Below, piece by piece: positions 1-9,492 of a DNA stretch of 64,000 bases. The stretch lies in the NCBI GenBank assembly GCA_030706605.1, contig JAUZOE010000011.1, forward strand, positions 1 through 64,000, given 5' to 3'. Below the pieces are notes generated by a model, which was not told the origin of the DNA, did no database searches, and saw only the letters and a list, made by a program, of their open reading frames with translations. This DNA comes from Bacteroidota bacterium (lineage in GTDB: Bacteria; Bacteroidota; Bacteroidia; Chitinophagales; Chitinophagaceae). Every line of letters begins with the position of its first letter. The stretch's first letter is position 1. The translations under genes and the position numbers were made by a program.

Positions 1-129
1 AGGCTTGGTGGATGGAAAGGTTATGTCTCTCAAAGATGCGCTGGCTTAATTACCATCAGAAACGGGTTAGAAAAATTTTATCTCATCTATGAAGGATGGA
101 TGATAGCTAAAGATGTGGGTACACGGTAG
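1..129 (+). CDS. IS4-type transposase, C-terminal end (partial)
   Basis: Frame 1 is open from the window edge to a TAG at 127-129 and gives 42 residues. They begin with a short LGGWKGY segment followed by SQR, G-L-I-T-I and a GLEKFYLIYEGW run. This pattern resembles the extreme C-terminus of IS4-family DDE transposases, where a GG-W/F-x-G turn precedes a final helix with G-L-x-x-x and a G-W motif. The catalytic residues would lie upstream, outside the window, so I cannot tell whether the copy is intact. No terminal inverted repeat can be assigned because the left end is missing. The family call comes from recall of a short segment, so a different transposase family remains possible. Confidence 0.5.
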   Translation, partial: RLGGWKGYVSQRCAGLITIRNGLEKFYLIYEGWMIAKDVGTR

Positions 130-612
130 GTTGCAAACGAGACCAAGAAGAGGTAGCGGGATGTATCAGGTAAGAGATTGCTTCGTCGTGCCTCCTCGCA
201 AAGACAAGCGCCCTAGTGGATTGCCGTTAGTCAATGACAGGTGCTTCAGAGGATTACAGAATTGCCATTCATTGAAGCGGTACGGTGGCGATGGCCGAAC
301 AAACACGCGGAGCGATTGGGTTGTTCTTGAACTTTTTGGTTACTTTTTCTTTCAAGAGAAAAAGTAACAAGCAATTCCATTCATGTATGTTATCATTACC
401 TGGAAGTGCATCACACAAAGTAAAAAATCCTTAGTGGTAAAATAAAAATTTCCCGAAGGCGAAGTTGGAATATTCATTTGAAAAATAAATATTTTACTAT
501 GTTTTAAGGTAATAGGGATTGCAGATAGTACAGGATAGTTGATGATAATTCTGTACTACTTTTATATAAACGTATATCATTTTGTCCTGGCTAATTAAAA
601 TTCTTATTTACG
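130..612. other. gene-free region downstream of the transposase, repeat-like
   Basis: No convincing gene lies between the transposase stop and the GH78 start. Bases about 165-370 have a less AT-rich composition than the neighbours (stretches such as CTTCGTCGTGCCTCCTCGC) and end in a perfect hairpin. The look is that of a dispersed intergenic repeat or of IS-flanking sequence rather than of coding DNA. Bases 370-612 are AT-rich and should carry the promoter of the rhamnosidase gene, but I find no exact TAnnTTTG box. The assignment as a repeat rests on composition and needs a genome-wide self-comparison. Confidence 0.4.
339..368. repeat. perfect 12-bp hairpin (terminator-like or repeat end)
   Basis: GTTACTTTTTCT (339-350) pairs perfectly with AGAAAAAGTAAC (357-368) around a TTCAAG loop. 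The arms are T-rich and A-rich, so the structure could act as a bidirectional terminator after the transposase, or it could mark the end of a dispersed element. No T tract follows the right arm. Confidence 0.5.
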
Positions 613-3354
613 ATGCTTAAAAAATACACTCCCTTTAGTTATTTCCTGTTGCTGGTATTTTCTTCATTTTTTCTCCTGGCATCAACTGTAACTGTTGCTC
701 AGGTAAAAGTTGAAAACCTGCTTATAGAAAACCTGGCTAATCCCATAGGTCTTGGAGTTCAGCAACCTGGGTTTACCTGGCAGCTAATCAGCGACAAAAG
801 AAATGTTGTCCAGGCTGCCTATGAAATTAAAGTTTACTCATCCTTAAAACACAAGGAGATTAGTTGGAGTTCAGGAAAAGTTTTGTCTGATCAGTCTGTT
901 CACGTTCTTTATGAAGGCAAGCCTTTGCAAAGCGGACAAAAATATTCCTGGCAGATAAGAGTGTGGGATAACAGCGGCACACCTTCTTCGTGGAGTGAGC
1001 CAGCTTTTTTTGAAACAGCCTTCTTTGATGTGAGTGACTGGAAAGCCAAGTGGATACAGCCCGGCTATACAGAAGATAGTATTTTGCGCTCAAGCCCCTT
1101 ATTCAGGAAACAATTTACTGCGAAGAAAAAAATAAAATCAGCTACCGCGTATATCACAGCACATGGTTTGTATGAAGCACAGATCAATGGCCAAAGAGTA
1201 GGAGATGCCTATTTTACACCAGGCTGGACAAGTTATAACAAACGGCTTCAGTACCAGGTATATGATGTAACTAATTTATTAAAGAAAGGAAGCAATGCGG
1301 TTGGTGTTACACTGGGCAGTGGTTGGTACAGGGGGCATCTTGCATGGGACAACAATAAAAATATTTATGGAAAAGATATTTCACTTTTGCTTCAGTTAGC
1401 CATTACTTATAATGATGGTACTACAGAAACAATAGTTTCGGATAAAAGCTGGAAATCCAACACTGGCAGCATTATTAGTTCAAGCATTTATAATGGTGAG
1501 ACGATAGATGACCGGGCCAAAAAAACAGGATGGACAATGCCGGGGTATGATGACACCCGCTGGAGTGACGTAAAAATTGGTAATTTCTCCGACAACAACC
1601 TGGTAGCAACTTATAATGAACCGGCCAAAAAACATGAAACATTTAAACCGGTAAAAGTGATTACTACTCCCAAAGGAGAAAAGGTGATCGACTTCGGACA
1701 GAACCTGGTAGGCTGGGTTATGCTGAAAGTAAAGGGTAATGCCGGAGATACTGTTATAATAAAACATGCAGAGGTATTAGATAAAGAAGGAAATTTCTAT
1801 ACTACCAATCTTCGCGCAGCTAAAGCTACTTCAACCTATATACTCGATGGAAAAGGTGAAGAATATTTTGAACCTCATTTTACGTACTATGGTTTCCGCT
1901 ATATAAAAGTTGAGGGGATTAAAGGGAATTTAAATCCTGATGATTTTACAGCCGTAGCTATTTATGCCGACATGAAAGAAACCGGCACTTTCTCTACATC
2001 CAATGCAATGATCAATCAATTGCAGCATAATATCCAGTGGGGACAAAAAGGGAACTTTTTAGATGTACCTACCGACTGCCCACAAAGAGATGAACGCCTC
2101 GGTTGGACAGGTGATGCGCAGGCCTTTTCAAGGACCGCTACTTTTAATATGGGGGTAAATAATTTTTTTGACAAATGGATGAAAGATGTTGCTGCTGATC
2201 AGTTTGCTGATGGCAGAGTGCCTCATGTGGTCCCCAATGTGCTTGGGCCCGGTGCAGGAGGTTCTGCCGGCTGGAGCGATGTCGCCACCATTGTTCCCTG
2301 GAATATGTACCTCGCTTATGGCGATAAGAAAATACTGCAAGATCAATATAGCAGTATGAAAGCATGGGTTGAGTATATGCACAAGCAAAGTCATAATGAT
2401 CTCTGGAATACGGGCTCCCATTTTGGTGACTGGCTTTTCTATCGCCCGGATGATGATAATAGTGGAAGAGCAGCCGTTACAGATAAATACCTTATAGCAC
2501 AATGTTTCTATGCGCACTCTACCCAACTATTGCTCAACACGGCAAAAGTATTGGGCAAAACTGATGATGTCGTTTTCTATACCAATTTGCTTCAGAAAAT
2601 AAAAAATGCTTTTTTAAAAGAATACATGACTCCAAATGGTCGACTGGTTTCCGGTACGCAAACAGCTTATGTACTGGCATTGAATTTTGATATGTTACCT
2701 GAATCTTTGCGTGCGCAGGCAGCAGGAAGACTGGTAGAAAATATAAAGAATTACAATAATCACCTCACTACCGGTTTTCTGGGAACTCCTTATCTCTGCC
2801 ATGTTTTAACACGCTTTGGTTATGATGATGTTGCTTATAAATTATTATTACAGAAAACTTATCCATCATGGTTGTATCCTGTAACAATGGGAGCAACAAC
2901 GATATGGGAAAGATGGGATGGAGAAAAGCCAGACAGTACTTTTGAAAATCCCGGAATGAATTCATTTAATCATTATGCTTATGGGGCAATAGGCGATTGG
3001 ATGTACCGTAAAATGGTTGGAATTGATACCTATGAAGATGGAGTTGGTTACAAGCATATAAAGATTCAGCCCCATATTGGAGGAGGCTTTACGTATGCAT
3101 CTGCCAGCCTTGAAACCTACTATGGTAAAGTAAGTAATAGTTGGAAAGTTGAAGGCGATAAAATTTTAATGGATGTTCAAATACCGGCGAACACAAAGGC
3201 AACAATTTACGTTCCTTCTAAAGACGAAGCCTCAGTTTTTGAGGGTGATAAAGCGTTATCATTTTTAAAAGACATAATAGTTTTAAAAGTAGAGGATGGG
3301 TATATAATATTGAAAGTAGGTTCAGGTAAGTATCATTTTACTTCCAAACTATGA
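613..3354 (+). CDS. secreted alpha-L-rhamnosidase, GH78
   Basis: This 913-residue protein should hydrolyse terminal alpha-L-rhamnose from pectins, flavonoid glycosides or other rhamnosides, outside the cytoplasm. It starts with a signal peptide (hydrophobic about residues 8-27, cleavage near VAQ at 28-30), followed by N-terminal beta-sandwich domains and the (alpha/alpha)6 catalytic barrel. The GH78 hallmark is at residues 488-501: D488, E494 and D501 lie in DCPQRDERLGWTGD, with E494 the expected general acid. A second conserved glutamate, E766 in TIWERWDG, is the likely catalytic base. Length is normal for the family. It stands alone: the next gene is convergent and no SusC/SusD pair is near, so the substrate cannot be inferred from context. 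A strong hairpin terminator follows. Confidence 0.93.
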   Translation: MLKKYTPFSYFLLLVFSSFFLLASTVTVAQVKVENLLIENLANPIGLGVQQPGFTWQLISDKRNVVQAAYEIKVYSSLKHKEISWSSGKVLSDQSVHVLYEGKPLQSGQKYSWQIRVWDNSGTPSSWSEPAFFETAFFDVSDWKAKWIQPGYTEDSILRSSPLFRKQFTAKKKIKSATAYITAHGLYEAQINGQRVGDAYFTPGWTSYNKRLQYQVYDVTNLLKKGSNAVGVTLGSGWYRGHLAWDNNKNIYGKDISLLLQLAITYNDGTTETIVSDKSWKSNTGSIISSSIYNGETIDDRAKKTGWTMPGYDDTRWSDVKIGNFSDNNLVATYNEPAKKHETFKPVKVITTPKGEKVIDFGQNLVGWVMLKVKGNAGDTVIIKHAEVLDKEGNFYTTNLRAAKATSTYILDGKGEEYFEPHFTYYGFRYIKVEGIKGNLNPDDFTAVAIYADMKETGTFSTSNAMINQLQHNIQWGQKGNFLDVPTDCPQRDERLGWTGDAQAFSRTATFNMGVNNFFDKWMKDVAADQFADGRVPHVVPNVLGPGAGGSAGWSDVATIVPWNMYLAYGDKKILQDQYSSMKAWVEYMHKQSHNDLWNTGSHFGDWLFYRPDDDNSGRAAVTDKYLIAQCFYAHSTQLLLNTAKVLGKTDDVVFYTNLLQKIKNAFLKEYMTPNGRLVSGTQTAYVLALNFDMLPESLRAQAAGRLVENIKNYNNHLTTGFLGTPYLCHVLTRFGYDDVAYKLLLQKTYPSWLYPVTMGATTIWERWDGEKPDSTFENPGMNSFNHYAYGAIGDWMYRKMVGIDTYEDGVGYKHIKIQPHIGGGFTYASASLETYYGKVSNSWKVEGDKILMDVQIPANTKATIYVPSKDEASVFEGDKALSFLKDIIVLKVEDGYIILKVGSGKYHFTSKL

Positions 3355-3433
3355 TTAATTTAAAACTATGGTTTAAGGTTGGGTAAGAAATTTAATTATT
3401 AAAATTATTCTCATAGTCGTGCAGTTAACACGC

Positions 3434-3465
3434 CTGGGGACTGTTTCTACAGTTCCCAGTTTTTA
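3434..3465 (+). terminator. intrinsic terminator after GH78 gene
   Basis: CTGGGGACTGT (3434-3444) pairs with ACAGTTCCCAG (3449-3459) over a TTCT tetraloop. The 11-bp stem has one G-T pair and is followed by TTTTTATTTT. It lies between convergent genes and serves the plus-strand rhamnosidase. Confidence 0.8.
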
Positions 3466-3484
3466 TTTTCTAAAAAGCCTAATT

Positions 3485-5038
3485 CTATTTCTGTTTATTT
3501 ATTTTATCCACTACTACCCTGTAATAGGGGTCTTCCCATACATTAACATCAATGATAGAGGCCGCATTTTTTAATAATAATTTACAGTCATCACTCAGGT
3601 GACGCAGATGAAGTTTTTTGCCTGCATTTTTATATCGTTCGGTAAGCTTGTTGAGTGCTTCGATGCCACTCATATCTACAACGCGGCTTTCCCTGAAATC
3701 TATAATTACTTCTTCAGGATCATGTGGAACATCAAATTTTTCATTGAAAGCGGAGACAGAACCAAAGAAAAGAGGACCGTAAATTTCATAATGCTTGGTC
3801 CCGTTTTCATCTATATATTTTTTAGCCCGTATACGTTTGGCACTTTCCCAGGCAAACATCAGGGCCGACATGATGACGCCAATTAATACCGCCAGAGCCA
3901 GGTTGTGCAATAAAACGGTAATAGCCGCAACTAAAATACCCACGAAAATATCATGCCTGGGCATTTTTCCAATCATTTTTATACTTGCCCATTCAAATGT
4001 GCCGATAGCCACCATTACCATTACCCCGGTGAGGGCAGCCATTGGCACTTTTTCAATCAGGGATGAACCAAACATGATAAAAACGAGTAGCATTACCGAG
4101 GCAATAATCCCGGAGAGCCTGGCCCTTGCCCCGGAAGAAATATTGATCAGGCTTTGACCTATCATAGCACAACCACCCATGCCCGAAAATAAACCCGATA
4201 CTATATTGGCGGTGCCCTGTGCTACAGCCTCTTTATTTCCGCGACCCCGGGTTTCGGTAATTTCATCAATAAGGTTAAGGGTTAATAGACTTTCTATTAA
4301 GCCAACGCCTGCCATTATTAAAGCATAAGGAAAAATGAGTTGTAAAGTTTCCATAGAAAAGGTTATTCCAGGAATATGGAAAGGAGGAAATCCCCCTTTA
4401 ATAGAGGCTATGTCACCTACTGTCTTTGTATCAATATGAAATCCGATCACAATAGCCGAAATGATCAGGATAGCGACTAATGAAGACGGGATAGTTTTGG
4501 TAAGTTTGGGCAAGCCCCAGATAATAATCATGGTTAGAAGAACCAGGCCAATCATCAGGTATAATGAATTGCCATTCATCCAATGCAAAACTCCTGCAGA
4601 ATCGGGAACCTTGAACTGCACGAGTTGCGACATGAAAATGATGATGGCCAGGCCATTTACAAAACCGAACATAACCGGGTGGGGTACCAAACGTATAAAT
4701 TTTCCTAAACGAAGTGCGCCTGCAATAATCTGGAAAATACCTGCTAATACTACAGTGGCAAACACATATTCTACGCCATGCGTTTTGGCTAATGCTACCA
4801 GTACAACGGCAACGGCCCCTGTAGCTCCTGAAATCATGCCGGGTCTTCCCCCAAATATTGAGGTAACAAAACCCATAGCAAAAGCAGCATACAATCCTGT
4901 AAGGGGAGAAAGCCCCGCAATGATGGCGAATGCCACAGCCTCAGGTATCAAGGCCAATGCAACGGTTAATCCAGATAAGATTTCATTTTTATAATTTACT
5001 TTCTGATTAAAATCAAATAAGTTAAGATAAGCCTTCAT
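3485..5038 (-). CDS. SulP-family anion transporter with STAS domain
   Basis: A 517-residue inner-membrane protein. Residues about 15-390 form repeated hydrophobic segments typical of the SulP/SLC26 fold, with a family-like start (LSGLTVALALIPEAVAFA), the G-L-Y-A-A-F segment after the first helix, and Gly-rich turns such as GGRPGMISGATGAVA. Residues about 415-512 form a cytoplasmic STAS domain (EEVIIDFRESRVVDMSGIEAL). SulP proteins move sulfate, bicarbonate or other anions, and the sequence alone does not settle which. No sulfate-assimilation or carbonic-anhydrase gene is adjacent. It is monocistronic, with a candidate promoter box about 140 bp upstream. Confidence 0.9.
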   Translation of the reverse strand: MKAYLNLFDFNQKVNYKNEILSGLTVALALIPEAVAFAIIAGLSPLTGLYAAFAMGFVTSIFGGRPGMISGATGAVAVVLVALAKTHGVEYVFATVVLAGIFQIIAGALRLGKFIRLVPHPVMFGFVNGLAIIIFMSQLVQFKVPDSAGVLHWMNGNSLYLMIGLVLLTMIIIWGLPKLTKTIPSSLVAILIISAIVIGFHIDTKTVGDIASIKGGFPPFHIPGITFSMETLQLIFPYALIMAGVGLIESLLTLNLIDEITETRGRGNKEAVAQGTANIVSGLFSGMGGCAMIGQSLINISSGARARLSGIIASVMLLVFIMFGSSLIEKVPMAALTGVMVMVAIGTFEWASIKMIGKMPRHDIFVGILVAAITVLLHNLALAVLIGVIMSALMFAWESAKRIRAKKYIDENGTKHYEIYGPLFFGSVSAFNEKFDVPHDPEEVIIDFRESRVVDMSGIEALNKLTERYKNAGKKLHLRHLSDDCKLLLKNAASIIDVNVWEDPYYRVVVDKINKQK

Positions 5039-5178
5039 AATTATGACGGTTTAAAATCGATTTAATAAATAGATTGAAATTTTTTGTTTGTTCTACACTC
5101 CCGGAATAAACAGAAAATACCTGGTAATAACGGTAGAGTAACTGCAGAGAGATGTATTCTTTTATTCCACTTCGGGCG

Positions 5179-5186
5179 CGAAGGTA
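5179..5186 (-). promoter_or_regulatory. candidate -7 box for the SulP gene
   Basis: The minus strand reads TACCTTCG, a one-base variant of the Bacteroidota TAnnTTTG box. It lies in the divergent region between the SulP gene and the DUF6089 gene and would give a leader of about 135 nt. No clear TTTG -33 element was identified. Confidence 0.4.
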
Positions 5187-5340
5187 AAGAAAAAAAATTT
5201 TATATGTTTGTTGGGGCAAACCTGTCTTTATTCAAAAGAGAAAAAGCTGAAATAGCATCGCATTGATTTTTTAATTAGCGGGTGAAATTTATTTTAGTTT
5301 TATTTATCATTAAAAGTGCTGTATTAACGGCTACTGGTAC

Positions 5341-5348
5341 TATTTTTG
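5341..5348 (+). promoter_or_regulatory. TAnnTTTG -7 box for the DUF6089 gene
   Basis: TATTTTTG matches the Bacteroidota -7 consensus exactly and ends 38 bp before the ATG at 5387. It also argues against the upstream in-frame GTG at 5282 as the start, because that codon would lie before the transcript. Confidence 0.5.
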
Positions 5349-5386
5349 CCATAAGGAGTATTCAAATTATCCAAACCAGGTTTTTT

Positions 5387-6232
5387 ATGAAAAATTTATT
5401 TATATCTGTTACCTTCTTTCTGCTTGCCAACGTGGCTATCGGGCAAAAGTTTAATTTTAATCTGTTTGCCGGCGCTACTAATTACCAGGGCGATTTGCAG
5501 GATAAAGCATATACTTTTAACCAGGCACACCTGGCTGGGGGCTTTGGGCTTTCTTATGATCTTACTGATCATTTTTCATTGCGGTCAGGTATATTGTTTG
5601 GTAAGTTGTCTGCCAATGATAAATATGGAAGAAACAAAGCAAGGAATTTGAATTTTACCTCAAACCTCACTGAAGTAAACCTCGGCGTTGAATATTTAAT
5701 TACTCCTTTGGGAGATCATGTACTTACGCCATACGTTTTTGCAAGTCTGGCTCTTTTTCATTTTAACCCATATACCAGGGATACCACGGGAAGGCAATAT
5801 TATTTGCGCCCCTTGAGTACAGAAGGACAGGGCTTTGTTTCGGGGAAAAATTATTATAACCTGACCCAGGTTTCCATACCTTTTGGAGGAGGTGTAAAGA
5901 TGGCTTTGAGCGACAATATTAATGTTGGCCTTGAACTGGGTTTTAGAAAAACATTTACTGATTATATTGATGATGTGAGCGGGACTTATGTAGATGAGTC
6001 ACTGCTTCTTGCTAACCGGGGGTCGAAAGCTGCAGAACTAGCTTATCGCGGAAATGAACTGAAAAATGGAAGCCCTTATCCTCCGGGGGGAACAAAGAGA
6101 GGAGGATCTGCTCATCATGATTGGTATTATTTTACAGGGCTGACTCTTTCTTTCAGGCTTGGTAGTGGAAATGGTCTTGGATATGGCAATGGAAAGCATT
6201 CCCAGTATGCCTGCCCTGTAAATGTAAGATGA
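5387..6232 (+). CDS. DUF6089-type outer-membrane beta-barrel protein
   Basis: A 281-residue envelope protein. I chose the ATG at 5387 because it gives a clean signal peptide (MKNLFISVTFFLLANVAIGQ) and lies downstream of a TAnnTTTG box. The mature part has alternating hydrophobic, aromatic and glycine-rich strands (FNLFAGATNYQGDLQD, GGFGLSYDLTDHFSLRSG, VNLGVEYLITP), as expected of a small beta-barrel. Bacteroidota proteins of this length and opening are usually filed as DUF6089 or porin-family proteins of unknown role. Nothing in the neighbourhood indicates a partner. Confidence 0.75.
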   Translation: MKNLFISVTFFLLANVAIGQKFNFNLFAGATNYQGDLQDKAYTFNQAHLAGGFGLSYDLTDHFSLRSGILFGKLSANDKYGRNKARNLNFTSNLTEVNLGVEYLITPLGDHVLTPYVFASLALFHFNPYTRDTTGRQYYLRPLSTEGQGFVSGKNYYNLTQVSIPFGGGVKMALSDNINVGLELGFRKTFTDYIDDVSGTYVDESLLLANRGSKAAELAYRGNELKNGSPYPPGGTKRGGSAHHDWYYFTGLTLSFRLGSGNGLGYGNGKHSQYACPVNVR

Positions 6233-6281
6233 CAGTATATAAGAAAGTTTGGATTCCAATTTTCACCTTTGCAGTATCAAT

Positions 6282-6289
6282 TATCTTTG
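6282..6289 (+). promoter_or_regulatory. TAnnTTTG -7 box directly before the UbiD-family gene
   Basis: TATCTTTG matches the consensus exactly and ends 7 bp before the ATG at 6297. If used, transcription would begin almost at the start codon. It supports 6297 over the upstream in-frame TTG at 6249. Confidence 0.5.
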
Positions 6290-6296
6290 CCATACT

Positions 6297-8252
6297 ATGG
6301 CGTATAAAAATCTTTCTGAATTTATTGATGTTCTTGAAAAAGAAAATGAACTTATCCGTATTAAAGAATATGTAAATCCCCGCCTGGAAATTGCTGAAAT
6401 TACAGACAGGATCAGCAAAAGCAAAGATGGAGGAAAAGCATTGCTTTTTGAGAATACGGGTTGCGATTTTCCGGTGCTAATGAATGGTTATGGAAGCGAA
6501 AAAAGAATGTGCCTTGCACTGGGGGTTCATGATTTGAATGATGTGGCAAAAGAGATAGAAAACCTGTTTCACCTGCTCTCCTCTCCCAAAGAAAATTTAT
6601 TGGATAAGTTAAAACTTTTACCAAAGCTTGGGCAATTTGCCAGTTGGATGCCAAAGGTAATTAGTGGCAGAGGAGAATGTCAACAAGTGGTTATGGAAGA
6701 TCCGGATATAACACGGCTTCCAGTGATTACCTGCTGGCCAAAAGATGGAGGGCCTTTTGTAACTCTTCCGATTATTCATACAAAAGACCCTAACAATCAT
6801 TCAAGAAATGTAGGTATGTACCGGATGCAGGTTTTTGGGCCAAAACTTACGGGCATGCATTGGCACAAGCATAAAGTATCGGCAAAGCATTTTAATGAAT
6901 ATAAAAAAACCGGAACCAGGATGCCTATAGCGGTTGCGCTCGGTGGCGATCCGGTATATGCCTATGCTGCCACGGCTCCTTTACCCGAAAACGTAGATGA
7001 ATATATGCTTGCCGGGTTTTTGAGAAAGAAAAAAGTGGAGTTGGTAAAATGTATTTCTCAGCCTGGAGTGGAAGTGCCTGCCGACGCCGATTTCATAATT
7101 GAGGGGTATGTTGATCCTGCCGATGAACTAATATGGGAGGGGCCTTTTGGCGATCATACCGGTTATTATTCTTTGCCCGACTGGTATCCTAAATTTCATA
7201 TCACCGCTATCACACATAAGAAAAATGCAGTGTACCCGGCAACGATCGTAGGTATTCCACCGCAGGAAGATGCATGGTTGGGAAAAGCGACGGAAAGAAT
7301 ATTTTTAGCGCCTATTAAAATGACATTGGTGCCTGAAATCGTGGATATGGAAATGCCTGTAGAAGGAGTATTTCACAACCTGGTGATGGCCAAAATACAA
7401 AAGGATTATGCAGGGCAGGGGCAAAAAGTAATGAATGCTATGTGGGGGGCGGGACAAATGATGTTTAACAAAATATTGGTGGTGGCCTCCCCTGAACCAT
7501 CCAAAGAAGGGGAATCCGGAACTTATAATCTTAGTGATTATTTAAGTGTTGCAAAAGATGTTTTTAAAAATTTAAATTCTTCCCTTGATATTTATTTTTC
7601 GCAAGGCCCTATGGATGTGCTGGATCACAGTTGCAGCAAAATGGGCTTTGGCGGTAAAATGTGCATAGATGGAACTTTTAAATATGACGAAGAAAAGGAT
7701 GATCGTTTTTTAAATGAAAAATCCCTGTTTTCTGCAGCACATGCCGGGGAACTTTTAAAGTCTTTTCCTGAAATAAAGATGATTAATTTCTCTTTAATTC
7801 AACAGGAAATTCCCTGCCTGCTTATTTCTGTTGAGAAAAACAGGAAGCTCCATGTTAAAGAATTACATGATGCAATTCTACAATTTCCATTTACGGAAGG
7901 CATAAAAATGATTTTGTATATAGAGCATACAGTTGATGCTAATGATTTGCCTGTTGCTCTCTGGCGTTTTTGCAATAACCTGGATCCCAAACGCGATCAT
8001 TTTATCAGTAAAAAATCATCTTCATCGGATACTGATAAATATCTTGCATGCATTGGGTTTGATGGTACATTGAAGACAAAAGAATTTGATGATTTTTATC
8101 GAGACTGGCCCAATATTATTATTGCTGATGATGCAACTATTGCTTCAGTTGATGCAAAGTGGGAACGACTTGGTATTGGCAATTTCATTCCTTCTCCTTC
8201 TCTAAAATTTAAAAATCAAATGTATGGGGAAGAGGCGGTAGTGGCAATATAA
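6297..8252 (+). CDS. UbiD-family prenylated-FMN decarboxylase
   Basis: A 651-residue cytoplasmic enzyme of the UbiD/Fdc family, which uses prenylated FMN made by a UbiX partner to decarboxylate aromatic or unsaturated acids. Diagnostic residues are E281 and D286 in EGPFGDHTGYYS, which correspond to the family's catalytic Glu-x4-Glu/Asp pair, and the RNVGMYRMQ region that normally carries the catalytic arginine. The chain is longer than E. coli UbiD (about 500 residues), as is common for Bacteroidota homologues usually labelled menaquinone biosynthesis decarboxylase. That substrate is an inference: no menaquinone genes or ubiX lie nearby. The start at 6297 (MAYKNL) fits the family. Confidence 0.9.
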   Translation: MAYKNLSEFIDVLEKENELIRIKEYVNPRLEIAEITDRISKSKDGGKALLFENTGCDFPVLMNGYGSEKRMCLALGVHDLNDVAKEIENLFHLLSSPKENLLDKLKLLPKLGQFASWMPKVISGRGECQQVVMEDPDITRLPVITCWPKDGGPFVTLPIIHTKDPNNHSRNVGMYRMQVFGPKLTGMHWHKHKVSAKHFNEYKKTGTRMPIAVALGGDPVYAYAATAPLPENVDEYMLAGFLRKKKVELVKCISQPGVEVPADADFIIEGYVDPADELIWEGPFGDHTGYYSLPDWYPKFHITAITHKKNAVYPATIVGIPPQEDAWLGKATERIFLAPIKMTLVPEIVDMEMPVEGVFHNLVMAKIQKDYAGQGQKVMNAMWGAGQMMFNKILVVASPEPSKEGESGTYNLSDYLSVAKDVFKNLNSSLDIYFSQGPMDVLDHSCSKMGFGGKMCIDGTFKYDEEKDDRFLNEKSLFSAAHAGELLKSFPEIKMINFSLIQQEIPCLLISVEKNRKLHVKELHDAILQFPFTEGIKMILYIEHTVDANDLPVALWRFCNNLDPKRDHFISKKSSSSDTDKYLACIGFDGTLKTKEFDDFYRDWPNIIIADDATIASVDAKWERLGIGNFIPSPSLKFKNQMYGEEAVVAI

Positions 8253-8483
8253 ATATTGAATGAGAGCATAACTATGGTCAGATTATTGAGGATGTTATAT
8301 TATTGAATGGAAGAAGCCTTCGCAATAAATTTTTGTACCCGGAGTTATTTAATTTCAAGGGTGGAAGTCTGTTACGTTTAAGTAGTTGAAAAGGTTAAAA
8401 TGTTTCAAACAAAAGCGCCCCTGTTTAAAAAACAGACTTATTTGGGTAAATTAGTTATTGAAAAACAGCTTAAAATTTTAGAA

Positions 8484-9167
8484 ATGAATAAAATTTTCAA
8501 AATCCATAAAGTAACATTGATTTTTATGGCTATACAAATTAGTTTTTTGCATGCAGATGCTCAATATAAGTCCTATAAAATTTCGGTAAAAGGAGATACC
8601 ATAAATGCAATTGACAGCAAAGGATTAAAACAGGGTAAATGGGTAGTACATGTTGATGCGTTGCGGGGCGAGCCGGGTTACGAAGCTGAAGGGATTTTTG
8701 TAAATGATAAAAAAGAAGGGCTGTGGAGAAAATACACTTTGGCGGGTGATATAATAGCTATAGAAAATTATAAAAATGGAGGGAAAGACGCGCTTTCTCA
8801 ATATTTTACACCCTTAGGCGGAGATTTGTTAAGAGAAGAAAACTGGCGTGCCTATAATCCTGATGCGCCATATGATACCATTCCTGTGTATGGTACAGGT
8901 AGCAACGAAATTCTTAGTTTTAAAATTGTCAAAGCAAAGGAATACAGTGTAAAAAACGGCAACTGGACTTATTATGATCCCCGAACAGGTAGAATCGAAA
9001 AAATTGAGAAATATGATCGTGGACTTTTATTAGATCAGCCCAAACCTGCTGAAACCGTTATTGATGAACCTATGAAAAAAATAGTTCCTAAAGAAGTACA
9101 GGAGTATCAAAAAAAGAACAGTGGAAAGCGAAGAGTTAAGGTGCGTGATGGACAAACAGGAAACTGA
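8484..9167 (+). CDS. YwqK/MORN-like repeat protein, exported
   Basis: A 227-residue protein, probably exported. I chose the ATG at 8484 because it gives a basic n-region and a hydrophobic stretch ending near HADAQ; an in-frame ATG at 8400 would add 28 residues before the signal peptide. The body holds MORN-like units with the pattern G-x-W-x-x-Y: GLKQGKWVVHVD, KKEGLWRKYTLAGDI and VKNGNWTYYDPRTGRIEKIEKYDRG. Such repeats are found in proteins automatically named YwqK-family antitoxin, but there is no toxin partner here and the name should not be read as a function. The C-terminus is lysine- and arginine-rich (about residues 190-227). Function unknown. Confidence 0.65.
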   Translation: MNKIFKIHKVTLIFMAIQISFLHADAQYKSYKISVKGDTINAIDSKGLKQGKWVVHVDALRGEPGYEAEGIFVNDKKEGLWRKYTLAGDIIAIENYKNGGKDALSQYFTPLGGDLLREENWRAYNPDAPYDTIPVYGTGSNEILSFKIVKAKEYSVKNGNWTYYDPRTGRIEKIEKYDRGLLLDQPKPAETVIDEPMKKIVPKEVQEYQKKNSGKRRVKVRDGQTGN

Positions 9168-9202
9168 TAAATATTTTTATTATTGTAGTATAAATAAAAA
9201 AT

Positions 9203-9234
9203 GGGCAACAAGTTATTGTTGCCCTAATTTTTTT
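9203..9234 (+). terminator. intrinsic terminator; remainder of the 9168-9492 gap is empty
   Basis: GGGCAACAA (9203-9211) and TTGTTGCCC (9216-9224) form a perfect 9-bp stem with a GTTA loop, followed by TAATTTTTTTGG. The rest of the 325-bp gap between these convergent genes is very AT-rich, with no gene or structured RNA I can recognise. Confidence 0.85.
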
Positions 9235-9492
9235 GGTCTTTCAATAAATAAATTTTAACTCATCGACCTTTCATAAAAACTTGAATTTAGGTGTTGAAAC
9301 ATAAGTTATTGGACTATAACAATTTGCTTTCTTTGTGGATATTGGCTTATTAGTGCCAAAACTATGCCAAAAAATATGAAAAATTTAATACATTGATTAT
9401 TATTTAATATTAAATATTAATTTTAAATATGTATGTTGAAAAGAGTAAATTGATTAGGTTTTCAAGAAAGTGAATTAATAATACTGGGCTAT

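Noticed and set aside
113-367. 84-codon open frame in the transposase-downstream region
   Set aside because: It overlaps the transposase end in another frame, has no domain or promoter, and ends in the hairpin arms. It reads as translated repeat DNA.
8400-8483. Longer N-terminus for the YwqK-like protein
   Set aside because: The extra 28 residues are not signal-like and would put the hydrophobic signal peptide internally; the ATG at 8484 fits better.
8484-9167. Toxin-antitoxin pair
   Set aside because: The YwqK-type label comes from repeats only; there is no toxin-like gene adjacent.
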